A DNA stretch of 64,000 nucleotides from Azorinus chamasolen (GCA_963576725.1 OY755236.1:63958636-64022635), one strand, 5' to 3'; shown: positions 61,201 through 63,395, counted from the stretch's first letter. The notes: a model not told the origin generated them from the sequence alone. Numbers and translations: made by a program.

Positions 61201-63395
61201 CTCCATGAATATTCATGTAAGAAATAATTACATATTAATTAGATTAACTGTTATAATAGCACATGGAGACAGGAAGTTTTGGGCATGGCGTAAGCTCTAG
61301 AATCCTGTGTTTATTATATCGTAATCATTAGCCATCTGATCTGGGTCTACTCTGTTAGAAAAGGCGTATTTATGAAGTAAAGGGTTAAAGGAGTTTTCAA
61401 TGTAACTTGACCATTTCAACACAAAGAAATTTTGATCATGTTCAATTATCAGAGTACTTTTTATGCCGTACTTTCCACAACTTGAGCAGACTGTCAAATG
61501 CTGATAAAACTTAAAGGTTTCTGTGTAAGCAAATGTGTTTACAAAACATTTCTAAGAAAATAATACAAATGTCAACTGGTGACAAAAAAATATGTTTTTT
61601 ATTTAAATAATGGCATACACATCTTACATCCATTTTTAGCTCGTCTGTTTCGAAGAAATCACGAACTATTGTTGTAACTCTGGCGGCGGCAGCGTTGGCA
61701 TCGTTGTTGTCGTCTGAAATCTTAATATTGACCATAACGTCTTCAATTTTTCATTTACAACCTTCATTTTTGGTATGCATGTTCATCTTGACAAGGCCTA
61801 TCCACACATACCAAAATGATAACAGAAAAGCATTCGCACCCGCTTGCGGTGCTCTTGTTAGCTTGTCAGATGTTCAAAGAAAAAAATACCAGCTATTGTC
61901 ATAACTCCAGCATCAGCATTATCATTGTCATCTGGAAACTTTAACATTGGCTATTATTTCTTTACTATTCCTGCAAATCTTATGAAAATTCACACACTTG
62001 TTCACCATCACAAGGACTACAATCTGACCAAGGGCTAATAATTTAAAATGTCTCGACAGACGAGCATTGGCATCTTCATGCAGTGCTCTTGTTAGGTTTA
62101 AGAGATCAGCCTCATAATGAATAACAATGGTTTATTGCACATATCTTTTTGACAATTAAAGCATTTGTGATTGTGACTTTTTGTACAGCTGAGGTGAATA
62201 CTGACCCCTGGAGTATGGATGGTCTCGGATCCTCCCTTCCATCTGAGCAGCCTAAGCGAACAAAAACTCCACAGGAGTTCCTAGGCACCCACTCTGGTCT
62301 AGTGAATTTAGATGAACTTGTCAAACCAACTCAACCAAGTAAAAAAGGTAATAGGACGGTATATTATGGTGTTGATTTTACCTTTATCCTATCCCATCAT
62401 GGGCTATTTTACTAAACAGGAGCTTTTACTAGAAAGAAAGGAATAATCTAGAATTGCATAGTATTGAAACCATTGTGATAAATAGAGCTTTTGCTCCTTT
62501 GGAGTAAATGCTGTATTTATCACAATGGTTTCAAAAAGTGACTTTGACAGAGGCATCAAAAGGTGTCAATACAATATGGGGAATGGGTTATATGTGAAAG
62601 TATAAACCTTTGGTCACATCAAATTACCAAATTGATAAGGTTCATATTTAGGAAATGTAATGAAATGTTTTTAATTCCTCAACTGAACCCTATCTTTACA
62701 GCTGCTCATTAGAGTCACCTCTCCAAGGCAGTTTTAACCCATTCCCTCATATTGATGACTTTGTGAAACCATTGTGATAAATAGAGCGTTTACTCCTATA
62801 GTAGCAAATGCTCTATTTATCACAATGGTTTCAAACTACAAAATTCTAAAAAAAATCCTTTTCTCTAATTAATGCTCCTTTTCGATAGATTATTTAAAAG
62901 AAGTTGTATCTAAAAATAGCCTATGAGGTAATGGGTTAATAAGCAGAGCATGGGTTGGCAGAGAAATATGTGATTTTGATAGATTGGTATGCAATTTTCA
63001 CGGCTCTGCAGATGCTGCATTTTCGGAGATTTGGGTCTACACTGTCTCTAGTGACCAATTGACTTTTCCCCATATTTCATTTTGTTTCATTTAACCCTTC
63101 CTTTATATAAACACTTCTTCATGCTTTTGCAAACGGAGTAGACCCAGATCAGTGGCATGTAATCATCACTTTTTTTGTGTGTATTTCAGATAATAACCCA
63201 TTTGCATCACCACAGTCAACAAACCCTTTCGAGCAGCCGGCTCCAGTACGAGTGCCACTAAACCAACTCCAGGCACAGGCCTATAACAGCGGCTTTACTC
63301 AACAGAGCTCAGCAGGGCTACTACCAGCCCCAATGGTACCCATGGCCCCAGGCACAGGACAGCCACAGCAACCAGGCTATAACCCCTTCTTATGA
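30812..63395 (+). CDS. EPN: Epsin (ENTH-domain endocytic adaptor), 8 coding exons, complete
   Basis: The coding sequence joins 30812-31294, 43648-43693, 44452-44660, 52532-52664, 54432-54566, 56740-56991, 62189-62347 and 63190-63395. Phases are 0,1,0,1,1,1,1, the total is 1623 nt, and it encodes 540 residues plus stop. Order of parts: ENTH domain (about residues 1-150) with the hallmark KVREATSNDPWGPSS and NDHGKNWRHVYK; UIMs at 201-220 and 228-246; DPW at 268, 280, 307, 323, 340 and 425; a TPQEFLG / LVNLDELV block at 447-464; NPF at 475, 484 and 537. In this family ENTH binds PI(4,5)P2 and bends membrane, UIMs bind ubiquitinated cargo, DPW binds AP-2, LVNLD binds clathrin and NPF binds EH proteins (Eps15, intersectin). 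The length is close to vertebrate epsins (about 550-640). A non-coding first exon probably lies upstream. I cannot exclude additional alternative exons. Confidence 0.97.
31370..31605 (+). mobile_element. Family B copy, ends eroded
   Basis: CTCTTTACTTCATGAATATT, a partly duplicated TTATAATGGCACATGAA, hairpin 31501-31570 with apex ACAGCTCCTTTGAGAGCTGT. Confidence 0.7.
31610..32538. other. Epsin intron 1 segment with a family T remnant
   Basis: 32020-32140 holds the T apex (AGAGGAGCATTCTGCA), CATGCATTAAACTACCACCTG and CAGGTTTTACCGCATG. The rest is AT-rich intron without recognisable features. Confidence 0.5.
32539..32732 (+). mobile_element. Family B copy with shortened hairpin
   Basis: TTAATCCTTTACTCCATGAA, GGCCATGGCACAAACTTTTC; arms meet as AGACCCAGATCTGATCTGGT, with the GGCTCC apex lost; end TGGAGTAAAGGGTTAT. 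Confidence 0.8.
32932..33190 (-). mobile_element. Family B copy, diverged
   Basis: TTAACCCATTTTTATGAATA, hairpin 33000-33072, GTCATGGCCAAAAATAC, TGATGATGTCATACATGAAT. Confidence 0.65.
33525..34000 (+). mobile_element. Family B copy split by a CAGG...CCTG MITE
   Basis: CCAGTACTCCAGAATATTC and AAGAATTAATGA form the left arm; after the insertion, TTCATGATTACATGTATTTA continues to a hairpin at 33911-33984 and a lost right end. Confidence 0.7.
33570..33790. mobile_element. Nested CAGGTCTTTTTCTGGC MITE
   Basis: CAGGTCTTTTTCTGGC at the left is mirrored by GCCAGATAATGGCCTG at the right, inside the AATGACATCATGAA block of family B. The ends match those of the larger element at 57684-58437. Confidence 0.7.
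34110..34349 (-). mobile_element. Family A2 copy
   Basis: ACCCTTTCCCTGATAGTG, hairpin 34130-34200 with apex CAATTCCTGTAGGAGCC, end GAGGTAAAGAGTTAA. Confidence 0.75.
34378..34615 (+). mobile_element. Family A2 copy (238 bp)
   Basis: TTAACCATTTCCCAGTTCTA, GTAACATCATGAATATTTAT, hairpin 34509-34577, end AAGTGAAAGGGATAA. Confidence 0.8.
34760..34970. repeat. Family G copy
   Basis: AAATGTCGTCTGCTTAATTTC, TTTTTTCTCCATTTGACTCC and ACAAATAGTTTGGATCTTGA then TGAGACGTTATTTGG; the returning arm is only partial (TTATCTTGATGAAGACTG). Confidence 0.5.
35240..35475 (-). mobile_element. Family A2 copy (236 bp)
   Basis: TTAACACTTTCCCTCATGC, hairpin 35279-35347 with apex TTGCTCCTGTAGATGTCGA, CATGATGTCATTATTTCTTA, end GGGAAATTGGTTAA. 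Confidence 0.8.
35499..35890 (-). mobile_element. Family B copy interrupted by an A1 element
   Basis: TTAGCCCTTTACGACATAG, then the insertion, then GATGCCTTTACAAACAGAG, hairpin 35711-35790, CATAATGTCATTATTTCTTA, end TGGAGTAATGGGTTAA. Confidence 0.8.
35527..35693 (+). mobile_element. Nested A1 element, hairpin deleted
   Basis: TTAACCCTTTCCCTGTTCTA, TTTCAATACCTACTGAATAT, AATTCCATTAGCAAACAG, then directly GAAGGCTTTTATATTAAGG. It lies in the left arm of the B copy at the TTTTTAA where intact B copies read CCTTTTTAACCC. Confidence 0.75.
35887..36080 (-). mobile_element. Family B copy sharing a TTAA with its left neighbour
   Basis: TTAACCTGTTACCTCATAGG, short hairpin remnant (ACAGAGTAGAACCAGATCAG), ACTCTACAGTTTCTGCCATA, then a lost right end. 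Confidence 0.7.
36303..36740 (+). mobile_element. Family B copy interrupted by an A1 element
   Basis: TTAACCCTTTACTCCATGAA and GAATTTTTATATA flank the insertion on the left; GCAGTGGCAAAAGCTATATT and TGATCAGATGGCTCATACTG continue the B sequence on the right. Confidence 0.75.
36374..36607 (+). mobile_element. Nested A1 element, complete ends (234 bp)
   Basis: TTAACCCTTTCCCTGTTCTG to TGAGGGAAAGGGTTAA. The left hairpin arm lost GATCAGACGGCTC, giving GACCCTCTAGGAGCCGTCTG. Confidence 0.9.
36754..36980 (+). mobile_element. Family C copy (diverged apex)
   Basis: CTAATCCATTCCCTCATGGG, TTGAATAAATCTACCAAATG, long arms TTGAAACCATTGTGATAAAT / TTTATCACAATGGTTTCAA, apex replaced by CATAATAGTCCTATGAAG, end GAGGGAATGGGTTAA. 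Confidence 0.85.
37195..37275 (+). mobile_element. A/B hairpin fragment
   Basis: ATTCCATAAGCAATCAGAGC and AGACCTTGATCAGACTGCTT, followed by TTTGTTTACAAATGC. Confidence 0.5.
37321..37570 (-). mobile_element. Family B copy
   Basis: TTAACCCTTTACTCCATAAA, hairpin 37360-37445 enlarged by about 20 bp at the apex, TATTCACGATGTCATAATTT, end ATGGAGTAGAGTG. Confidence 0.8.
37711..37950 (+). mobile_element. Family A2 copy (240 bp)
   Basis: TTAACCCTTTACCTGTTCAA, TTTGACAAAAACTATAGAAT, hairpin 37846-37911 with apex CGGCTCTTGTAGGAGCC, end GAAGGAAAGGGTTAA. Confidence 0.85.
38085..38195. repeat. Family G foldback
   Basis: TTTGCAAACGAATTGGATCCA and AATGAGATGTGGAGTAACTT return as GACATGTCTCATCATGATCA, a stem with the AGTAACTTGG loop seen in other G copies. 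Confidence 0.5.
38378..38470 (-). mobile_element. A/B left-end fragment
   Basis: TTTAACTCAAATAATTGCC, TTTTCAAACAGAGTGGACCC, then a collapsed hairpin ACAGCTCCTATCTGATTTGT. Confidence 0.55.
38617..38821. mobile_element. Family T element, complete (about 205 bp)
   Basis: TA-flanked CAGTAAAACCTCGCTAATGC and GCATTAGCGGGGTTATACTG ends; the whole element folds back; apex GTTCCTAGAGGAGCTTACTG. GCATTAAGCAACCACCTGC is the uninterrupted TTAA site used in another copy. Confidence 0.9.
39170..39420 (+). mobile_element. Family A1 copy, best preserved (251 bp)
   Basis: TTAACCCTTTCCCTGTTCTA to TATGAGGGAAAGGGTTAA. Hairpin arms GCAAACAGAGCAGACCCTGG and CTGGGTCTACTCTGTTTGC close on a perfect GACGGCTCCTCTAGGAGCCGTC. 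Confidence 0.92.
39480..39612 (-). mobile_element. Family B right part
   Basis: TTCTACAGTTTCTGCCATTG, CATGATGTCATTATTTCTTA, end TGGTATAATGGGTTAA; hairpin absent. Confidence 0.7.
39640..39735. repeat. GA-rich microsatellite
   Basis: AGAGAGAGAAAGAGAGAGGG with interspersed ACAGATAGACATAAAGAGAC; strand-asymmetric purine run of about 95 bp. Confidence 0.85.
40044..40288 (-). mobile_element. Family B copy (245 bp)
   Basis: TTAACCCTTATTCCATAAAT, hairpin 40081-40150 with apex TGGATCCTGTAGGAGAC, GATGTCATTATTTCTTACAT, end ATGGAGAAAAAGGTTAA. Confidence 0.85.
40550..40625. mobile_element. D-like hairpin fragment
   Basis: GCAAACTTTGTAGACTCGGA and CAGGGTCTACACTATTTGC around the apex CTGCTCCTGAAGGAACAG. 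Confidence 0.6.
40935..41169 (-). mobile_element. Family C copy (235 bp)
   Basis: TTAGCCCTTTCCTCCATATT, arms TTGAAACCATTGTGATAAAT and ATTTATCACAATGGTTTCAA with apex TTTGCTCCTATAGGAGCAAA, end TGGAGGAAAGGGTTAA. The outer ends are A-like but the core is C. Confidence 0.9.
41170..42450. other. Epsin intron 1 segment, mostly unassigned
   Basis: Contains the family G copy at 41500-41640; the rest is AT-rich. Two overlapping frames of about 65-70 codons at 41953-42197 are on opposite strands, which argues against either being real. Confidence 0.4.
41500..41640. repeat. Family G copy
   Basis: CTGCATAAATTCTTTTACTT, GAACAGTTTTGGATCCTGGT, GAGACAACAGATTGTTTGG, returning TCTCAACTGTTTTTAG. Confidence 0.5.
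42451..42545. mobile_element. D-like foldback fragment
   Basis: TTTAACGCCCTGGATGCTTG, AACAGTGTAGACCCAAATCA, apex GGTGCTCCTACAGGAGCACTG; right side lost. Confidence 0.6.
42745..42953. mobile_element. Family T element, complete (about 209 bp)
   Basis: TA-flanked CAGTAAAACCCTGCTAATGC and GCATTAGAGGGGTTCTACTG; inner arms GGTGGTAGCTTAATGCAGG and CCTGCATTAAGCAACCACC; apex AAACTCCTGGAGGAGCTTT. Confidence 0.92.
42958..43135 (+). mobile_element. Family B copy, left end missing
   Basis: ATGAATATTGATCAGTTGAA, AGCCAAGACGGAAACTGGAG, hairpin 43063-43130 with apex TGCTCCAACAGGAGCCA. Confidence 0.65.
43340..43410 (-). mobile_element. Family B left-end fragment
   Basis: TTTTACTCCATAAATAAACC, CTGCAAACAGAGTAGAACCA, apex GACTCCTGTAGGA. 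Confidence 0.55.
43648..43693 (+). CDS. EPN: Epsin coding exon 2: 46-nt serine-rich linker
   Basis: A polypyrimidine tract and TTTTTCAG precede TCTCGGAGTGCC, and the donor is TCAG|GTGAGT at 43694. It encodes SRSASAESPTFKSGS plus one base of a glycine codon (phase 0 to phase 1). It follows a 12.35-kb intron. The exon is very short but both splice sites are strong, and the frame fits exon 1 and exon 3. Confidence 0.9.
43880..44080 (+). mobile_element. Family B fragment lying between epsin exons 2 and 3
   Basis: TTTGCTGATTTTTCAGAATT, GCAAACAAGCCAGACCTTGA, CTGTCAGGTCTGGTTATGCT. A 66-codon open frame (43921-44121) runs through it, but its codons are those of the foldback and not of a gene. Confidence 0.55.
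44452..44660 (+). CDS. EPN: Epsin coding exon 3: tandem ubiquitin-interacting motifs
   Basis: The acceptor TATGTTTAG lies at 44451 and the donor GAG|GTAAGA at 44661, phase 1 in and phase 0 out. It encodes residues 178-246. UIM1 (201-220) contains EEELQLQLALAMSRE with the Ala209/Ser213 pair, and UIM2 (228-246) contains DIKLQMALDESRR with Ala234/Ser238. These are the residues that contact the Ile44 patch of ubiquitin. A basic RRRR cluster at 183-186 precedes UIM1. Confidence 0.96.
44720..45100 (-). mobile_element. Family B copy interrupted by an A1 element
   Basis: TTCTTTTGTTCATAATGCCA and TTATAAAAAT are followed by the insertion, then TTAATAAATATTAATGATAT, end TGGAGTAAAGGGTTAT. The hairpin half is eroded. 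Confidence 0.75.
44817..45044 (+). mobile_element. Nested A1 element (228 bp)
   Basis: Left end TTTCCTGTCCTATATTTATT, GAAATATGGAAGGTGGAACA, hairpin with a deleted left apex (GACCCTGATCCTACAGGAG), end GAAGGAAAAGGTTAA. Confidence 0.85.
45198..45416 (-). mobile_element. Family C copy
   Basis: TTATCCCATTCCCTCATATT, apex TTTGCTTCTGTAGGAGCAAA, GCTCCTTTTCAGTAGATTTA, end AAGGTAATGGGTTAA. Confidence 0.88.
45631..45862 (+). mobile_element. Family A2 copy (232 bp)
   Basis: TTAATCCTTTACCTGTTAAA, TTTCACAAAAACTGTAGAAT, hairpin 45756-45825 with a shortened right arm, end AAAGAAAACTGTTAG. Confidence 0.8.
45981..46110 (+). mobile_element. Family B left arm
   Basis: TTAACCCTTTATGCTATGAA, GGCCATGGCAACTATAGAAA, ATATCATAAGCATGGGTTAA; the hairpin is replaced by a short foldback (46105-46160, GGTTAATGCA...TGCATTAACC). 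Confidence 0.7.
46150..46319 (+). mobile_element. A/B copy with small hairpin
   Basis: CATCATGAAGATTCATATCA, AGCAGACCCTGATCAGATGG, apex TGGCTCCAACAGGAGTAA, broken right end running into the family C copy. Confidence 0.6.
46320..46548 (+). mobile_element. Family C copy, best preserved (229 bp)
   Basis: TTAACCCATTCCCTCATAGG, CCACTTTGAATAAATCTACC, then near-perfect palindrome arms around apex ATTTGCTCCTATAGGAGCAAAT, end TGAGGGAATGGTTTAA. Confidence 0.92.
46983..47428. mobile_element. Family T element split by an A1 insertion
   Basis: CAGTAGAACCTGTC at the left of the insertion and GCGACCATCAAAAGGAGG at the right; inner arms GCAGGTGGTTGCTTGATGCA and GCATTAAGCAACCACCTGC; apex GGTCCTATAGGAGCTTTCTG; right end CAGGTCCTACTG then TA. 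Confidence 0.9.
46997..47241 (+). mobile_element. Nested A1 element in T (245 bp)
   Basis: TTAACTCCTTCCCTGTTCTA, AATATCTACTGAATATTCAG, hairpin 47140-47200 with an eroded apex (CGCTAGAGGAGC), end GAAGGAAATGGTTAT. Confidence 0.9.
47803..47995. repeat. Two tandem copies of a hairpin with GCATCTGATGAG/TCAGA arm
   Basis: 47805-47880 (TTTGCAAACAACATTGTAGGA ... ATGCAGCATCTGATGAG ... GAATTGTTTGCC) and 47912-47985 (GCAAACAGTGTAGGACC ... TTTAGCATCTGATCAG ... CACTGTTTACAAAGCC) share the same plan; they are related to the A/B/D cores only in the outer arms. Confidence 0.5.
48262..48514 (-). mobile_element. Family A1 copy, full length (253 bp)
   Basis: TTAACCCTTTCCCTCATATA, apex ATGGCTCCTAGAGGAGCCGT, TCTACAATGTTCCACCTTCC, GAAATTTGGAATAAACCTAG, end CAGGGAAAGGGTTAA. 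Confidence 0.92.
48535..48775. mobile_element. Composite element with two complete hairpins
   Basis: B-type left end TTAACCCATTATTCCATAAA and a first hairpin (48574-48633, left arm shortened) are followed at once by a second complete hairpin (48662-48731, apex ACGGCTCCTACAGTAGCCGT) and an A2-type right end GAAGAAAGGGGTTAA. Confidence 0.8.
48850..49236 (+). mobile_element. Family B copy split by a D element
   Basis: CTTTACTTCATGAATATTC and GAAATGGCACA are left of the insertion; AAAAATTTGCTTTGACTG, GAAACTGTAGAATCAGATCT and a reduced hairpin follow; end TGGAGTGAAGAGTTAA. Confidence 0.8.
48918..49100. mobile_element. Nested family D element (183 bp)
   Basis: TTAGCCCTTTTCAACCTTCA, ACAGTGTAGGCCCAGATCAG, apex GGGCTCCTAGAGGAGCTC, AGCTTTTCATACTTAGTTG, TTCAAGGTTGAAAGGGTTAA. 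Confidence 0.85.
49237..50535. other. Epsin intron 3 segment, unassigned except for one dispersed repeat
   Basis: Besides 49575-49815 nothing is recognisable; an 86-codon frame at 50011-50271 lacks splice context and motifs. Confidence 0.4.
49575..49815. repeat. Dispersed repeat (TAGCTTGTCTGTTTTCGAAG type)
   Basis: TTAGCTTGTCTGTTTTCGAA, GGCGGCATTGGCGGCGGTGG, AACATGAAACTTCATAGGTT and ACACACAGCTCTTGTTA match the family at 61636-62098. Confidence 0.65.
50536..50785 (-). mobile_element. Family A1 copy, full length (250 bp), perfect palindrome
   Basis: TTAACCCTTTCCCTCATATA; arms GCAAACAGAGTAGACCCTGA and CTGGGTCTACTCTGTTTGC are complementary except for the CTGATC/CAGATC pair; apex GACGGCTCCTCTAGGAGCCGTC; end TAGGGAGAGGGTTAA. 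Confidence 0.92.
50892..51792. mobile_element. Non-autonomous TIR element (about 900 bp), CCGTATAA ends
   Basis: TACCGTATAACGGGTTATTT at the left is mirrored by AAATTACCCATTATACGGTA at the right. Subterminal TTTTTACGACCAAAG and TCCGTAAACTTTTAGAG repeats continue the similarity. No coding frame is long enough for a transposase. Confidence 0.75.
51840..51965. mobile_element. Family T remnant
   Basis: TTGGTTGCTTAATGCAGAAT and GTGCATTAAGCTACCACGTG arms, apex eroded to AAGCTTTAAGGGGAACTTT; both TA ends lost. Confidence 0.65.
52148..52403 (-). mobile_element. Family B copy, full length (256 bp)
   Basis: TTAACCCTTTACTCCATAAA, hairpin 52186-52254 with apex AGCTTCTACAGGAACA, GTTTCTGCCATGACCGAAC, end ATGGAGTAAAGGGTTAA. 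It ends 128 bp before epsin exon 4. Confidence 0.88.
52532..52664 (+). CDS. EPN: Epsin coding exon 4: LLGLA and two DPW motifs
   Basis: The acceptor CTATTGTAG is at 52531 and the donor CCAG|GTAAAA at 52665, phase 0 in and phase 1 out. It encodes residues 247-290, with LLGLA at 254-258 (a weak clathrin-box-like string) and DPWGA at 268 and 280. The reverse strand is open as well, but only this frame carries the epsin motifs. The 7.9-kb intron before it could hide a further exon; none is needed for the frame. Confidence 0.93.
52740..53301. repeat. Minisatellite, about 50-bp unit (GTTACCCTTATCAG)
   Basis: About eleven units of GTACAGGTTACCCTTATCAG, ATGCCATAGCTTATCAAACA. Units vary (AGCTGACATAG, AATGCAATAG). 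The array lies wholly in epsin intron 4 and continues after a transposon insertion at 53787-54110. Confidence 0.9.
53302..53786 (+). mobile_element. Family A2 copy inserted in the minisatellite
   Basis: TTAACCCTTTCCCTATTCAG to GAAGGAAAGGGTTAA, inserted in CCATAGCTTA of a repeat unit. Hairpin 53681-53749 with apex ATATCCTATAGGAGCC. A second element lies inside it. Confidence 0.88.
53379..53617. mobile_element. Nested TTAAAGGCATTTCAAA MITE (239 bp)
   Basis: TTAAAGGCATTTCAAA is mirrored by TTTGAAATGCCTTTAA. The flanks (TTATTTTGGTA and CTGTTCAAGGGAAG) match an uninterrupted A2 sequence. Internally it holds TGACCATCAGGGCTCTGATAC with no apex motif, so it is a different TTAA family. Confidence 0.85.
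53787..54110. repeat. Minisatellite, right part
   Basis: About six more units (AGCTTATCAGACAGTGTAGA, GGTTACCCTTATCAGCTGCC) with the same 50-bp period. Confidence 0.9.
54193..54354 (-). mobile_element. Family A2/B copy with internal deletion and repeated apex
   Basis: TTAACCAATTACCTTATAGA; the apex region reads GGCTCCTACAGAAACGGCTCCTATAGGAG, split over two partial copies; TTATTTCTTACTTAAATATA, end CAGGTAAGGGTAAA. Confidence 0.75.
54432..54566 (+). CDS. EPN: Epsin coding exon 5: proline-rich, two DPW motifs
   Basis: The acceptor ATGCCTAG is at 54431 and the donor GAAG|GTAAGT at 54567. The length is 135 nt with phase 1 on both sides, so it is a symmetric cassette. It encodes residues 292-335, including KPPPAPP and DPW at 307 and 323. 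Base composition is much more C-rich than the surrounding intron. Confidence 0.95.
54674..54880. mobile_element. Family D copy, right end eroded
   Basis: TTAACCCTTTGAATGTGAGA, CATTTGCAAACATTGAAGAC, perfect apex AGAGGGCTCCTAGAGGAGCCCTCT, AAGCCTTTCATACTTAGTGG. Confidence 0.85.
55470..55970. repeat. Tandem repeat, about 145-bp unit, three copies
   Basis: Each unit has a TGATCACCATGAAGTGTAGT type block, TTGTGCATAT(C/T)GCCAG, GATCTGGTT(C/T), an ATTCTTCAGAGTGAT-like stretch and GCATAAAACCCA(A/G)TTTCT. It is preceded by GGGAGGGAGATACATGTA and a TCTGTCTGTCTGT run. Confidence 0.75.
56324..56587 (-). mobile_element. Family B copy, full length (264 bp)
   Basis: TTAATCCTTTACTACATAAA, hairpin 56364-56431 with apex ACGGCTCCTACTGGAGCTGT, CATGAAGTCATCATTTCGTA, end ATGGAGTAAATGGTTAA. 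It ends 152 bp before epsin exon 6. Confidence 0.88.
56740..56991 (+). CDS. EPN: Epsin coding exon 6: DPW, SPW/SPF and FDPLA region
   Basis: The acceptor TTTGCTGTAG is at 56739 and the donor GCAG|GTACCC at 56992. The length is 252 nt with phase 1 on both sides. It encodes residues 337-419: DPW at 340, SPW, SPFDSSF, DDGFGVL and LDMFDPLA (412-419). These resemble the short AP-2 appendage ligands (DPF/FxDxF-like) in the disordered tail of epsins, although no canonical DPF is present. The donor is weaker than the others. Confidence 0.94.
56992..57683. other. Epsin intron 6 start
   Basis: Contains a family G fragment at 57300-57370 (GCAAACAGCTTGGATCCAGA, TGAGACGCTGAGTAACATAA, returning CCAGCTGTTTG). 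Otherwise unassigned intron. Confidence 0.45.
57684..58437. mobile_element. CAGGCCTTTTTCTGG TIR element with internal tandem repeats (754 bp)
   Basis: CAGGCCTTTTTCTGG at the left is mirrored by CCAGAAAAAAGCCTG at the right, with TATTA on both sides (5-bp duplication). Inside are three units of about 150-165 bp (GATATTGAAGTGATATTTGG, TATGTAGCT(C/T)TATTATAATG, GAATTGCAGCAGTTGGAC). CCTACCTGCGTCGCCAAAGG opens the internal array. Confidence 0.75.
58596..58841 (+). mobile_element. Family A2 copy (246 bp)
   Basis: TTAACCCTTTCCCTGTTGAA, GAAGAAACTGTAGAGTCTGA, hairpin 58738-58802 with apex TGGCTCCTACAGGAGTCG, end AATGAAAGGGTTAC. Confidence 0.85.
58920..59000. repeat. Family G fragment
   Basis: GCATCAAACAGTCTGGATCC and TGATAAGCCACAGTTACTTG, returning TTTTAATTAGATCCAAAATG. 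Confidence 0.5.
59103..59152. repeat. Two long poly-C runs
   Basis: Runs of about 12-13 and 11 C interrupted by TTCTTTATAACCCTAACACC, giving G-runs on the minus strand. Confidence 0.9.
59190..59327 (+). mobile_element. Family B copy, left end eroded
   Basis: TGAATAGTCATGGATTGAAC, hairpin with deleted apex (59263-59320, CAGATGACTGATTTGATCTC); right end runs directly into the next element at GATGCCTTTAA. Confidence 0.6.
59328..59520 (-). mobile_element. Family B copy, left hairpin arm deleted
   Basis: TTAATTCTTTACTCCATAAA is followed directly by CTCCTATAGGAGCCATCTG and the right arm; GTTTCTGCCATGGCCAAAAT; end TTCATGGAGAAATTCC. Confidence 0.75.
59521..59761 (-). mobile_element. Family A2 copy
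   Basis: TCCTTCATATAAATGCC, hairpin 59555-59622 with apex ACAGCTCCTGAAGGAGCTG, CATGATGTTATTATTCTTAT, end AACAGGGAAAGGGCTA. Confidence 0.8.
59762..60337. other. Epsin intron 6 segment without recognisable features
   Basis: AT-rich sequence. A short GGTCAGTAGGTCAAGGTCAC word at 59905-59924 recalls the GGTCA-type arrays, but there is no repeat around it. Minus-strand frames of about 80 codons have no supporting motif. Confidence 0.4.
60338..60551. mobile_element. Family D copy, diverged
   Basis: CCTTTGAATGCCGGATACGC, CATTTGCAAAAGTAAAGACC, apex AAAGCTCCTGTTGGAGCCCT, AAGCCTTTCATATTGAGTGG, AATTCAGTGTTGAAA. Confidence 0.7.
60602..60840 (-). mobile_element. Family B copy (239 bp)
   Basis: TTAACCCTTTACTCCATATA, hairpin 60640-60708 with apex TTTCTCCTGTAGGAGCCT, GATCTGATTCTTGTTTCTG, end ATGAAGTAAAGGATTAA. 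It abuts the T element that follows. Confidence 0.82.
60841..61195. mobile_element. Family T element split by an A1 insertion
   Basis: GGCAGATGGTAGTGTAATGC and apex ACTTCTGTAGGAGCTTTCTG are left of the insertion; after it GCAACCATCTGCTTCTTAAG and GACATCTATGGTTATTC continue. Both TA ends are lost. Confidence 0.88.
60921..61139 (-). mobile_element. Nested A1 element with exact TTAA duplication (219 bp)
   Basis: Left junction CATGCATTAACCCTTTTCC, right junction AAAGGGTTAAGCAACCATC; intact T copies read TGCATTAAGCAACCA. Left arm shortened (ATATAAACAGAGTAGACCC); long arm as in the copies at 48262 and 50536. Confidence 0.95.
61191..61388 (+). mobile_element. Family B copy, left hairpin arm deleted
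   Basis: CAACCCTTTACTCCATGAAT, TTGGGCATGGCGTAAGCTC, then only the right arm (GCCATCTGATCTGGGTCTAC), end TGAAGTAAAGGGTTAA. Confidence 0.82.
61636..61860. repeat. Dispersed TAGCTCGTCTGTTTCGAAGA repeat, copy 1
   Basis: TTAGCTCGTCTGTTTCGAAG, GGCGGCGGCAGCGTTGGCAT, CTTGCGGTGCTCTTGTTA. It is followed head-to-tail by a second copy. Confidence 0.7.
61861..62098. repeat. Dispersed TAGCTTGTCAGATGTTC repeat, copy 2
   Basis: GCTTGTCAGATGTTCAAAGA, CATTATCATTGTCATCTGGA, CACACTTGTTCACCATCACA, ATGCAGTGCTCTTGTTAG. It ends 90 bp before epsin exon 7. Confidence 0.7.
62189..62347 (+). CDS. EPN: Epsin coding exon 7: DPW and clathrin box
   Basis: The acceptor TTTTTGTACAG is at 62188 and the donor AAAG|GTAATA at 62348; 159 nt, phase 1 on both sides. 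It encodes residues 421-472: DPW at 425, then KTPQEFLG (445-452) and LVNLDELV (457-464). In human epsin 1 the matching segment reads TPESFLG and LVNLDSLV, and the latter is a clathrin-binding site. A family C foldback begins about 30 bp after the donor. Confidence 0.95.
62378..62592 (+). mobile_element. Family C copy just after epsin exon 7
   Basis: TTTATCCTATCCCATCATGG, arms TTGAAACCATTGTGATAAAT and TTTATCACAATGGTTTCAA, apex TTTGCTCCTTTGGAGTAAA, end GGGGAATGGGTTAT. Confidence 0.85.
62734..62939 (-). mobile_element. Family C copy (206 bp)
   Basis: TTAACCCATTCCCTCATATT, apex TTTACTCCTATAGTAGCAAA, AATTAATGCTCCTTTTCGAT, end GAGGTAATGGGTTAA. Confidence 0.9.
63091..63153 (-). mobile_element. A-type left end ending 37 bp before epsin exon 8
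   Basis: TTAACCCTTCCTTTATATAA, TTTTGCAAACGGAGTAGACC, CAGATCAGTGGCATG; the rest is missing, so transposon sequence lies immediately upstream of the branch-site region of the last intron. Confidence 0.7.
63190..63395 (+). CDS. EPN: Epsin coding exon 8: three NPF motifs and stop
   Basis: The acceptor TGTATTTCAG is at 63189 and the stop TGA at 63393-63395. It encodes residues 474-540, with NPF at 475-477, 484-486 and 537-539; the last lies one residue from the C terminus, as in vertebrate epsins (NPFL ending). VPLNQLQ at about residue 493 matches the LTLNQLR segment of human epsin 1. Confidence 0.97.
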
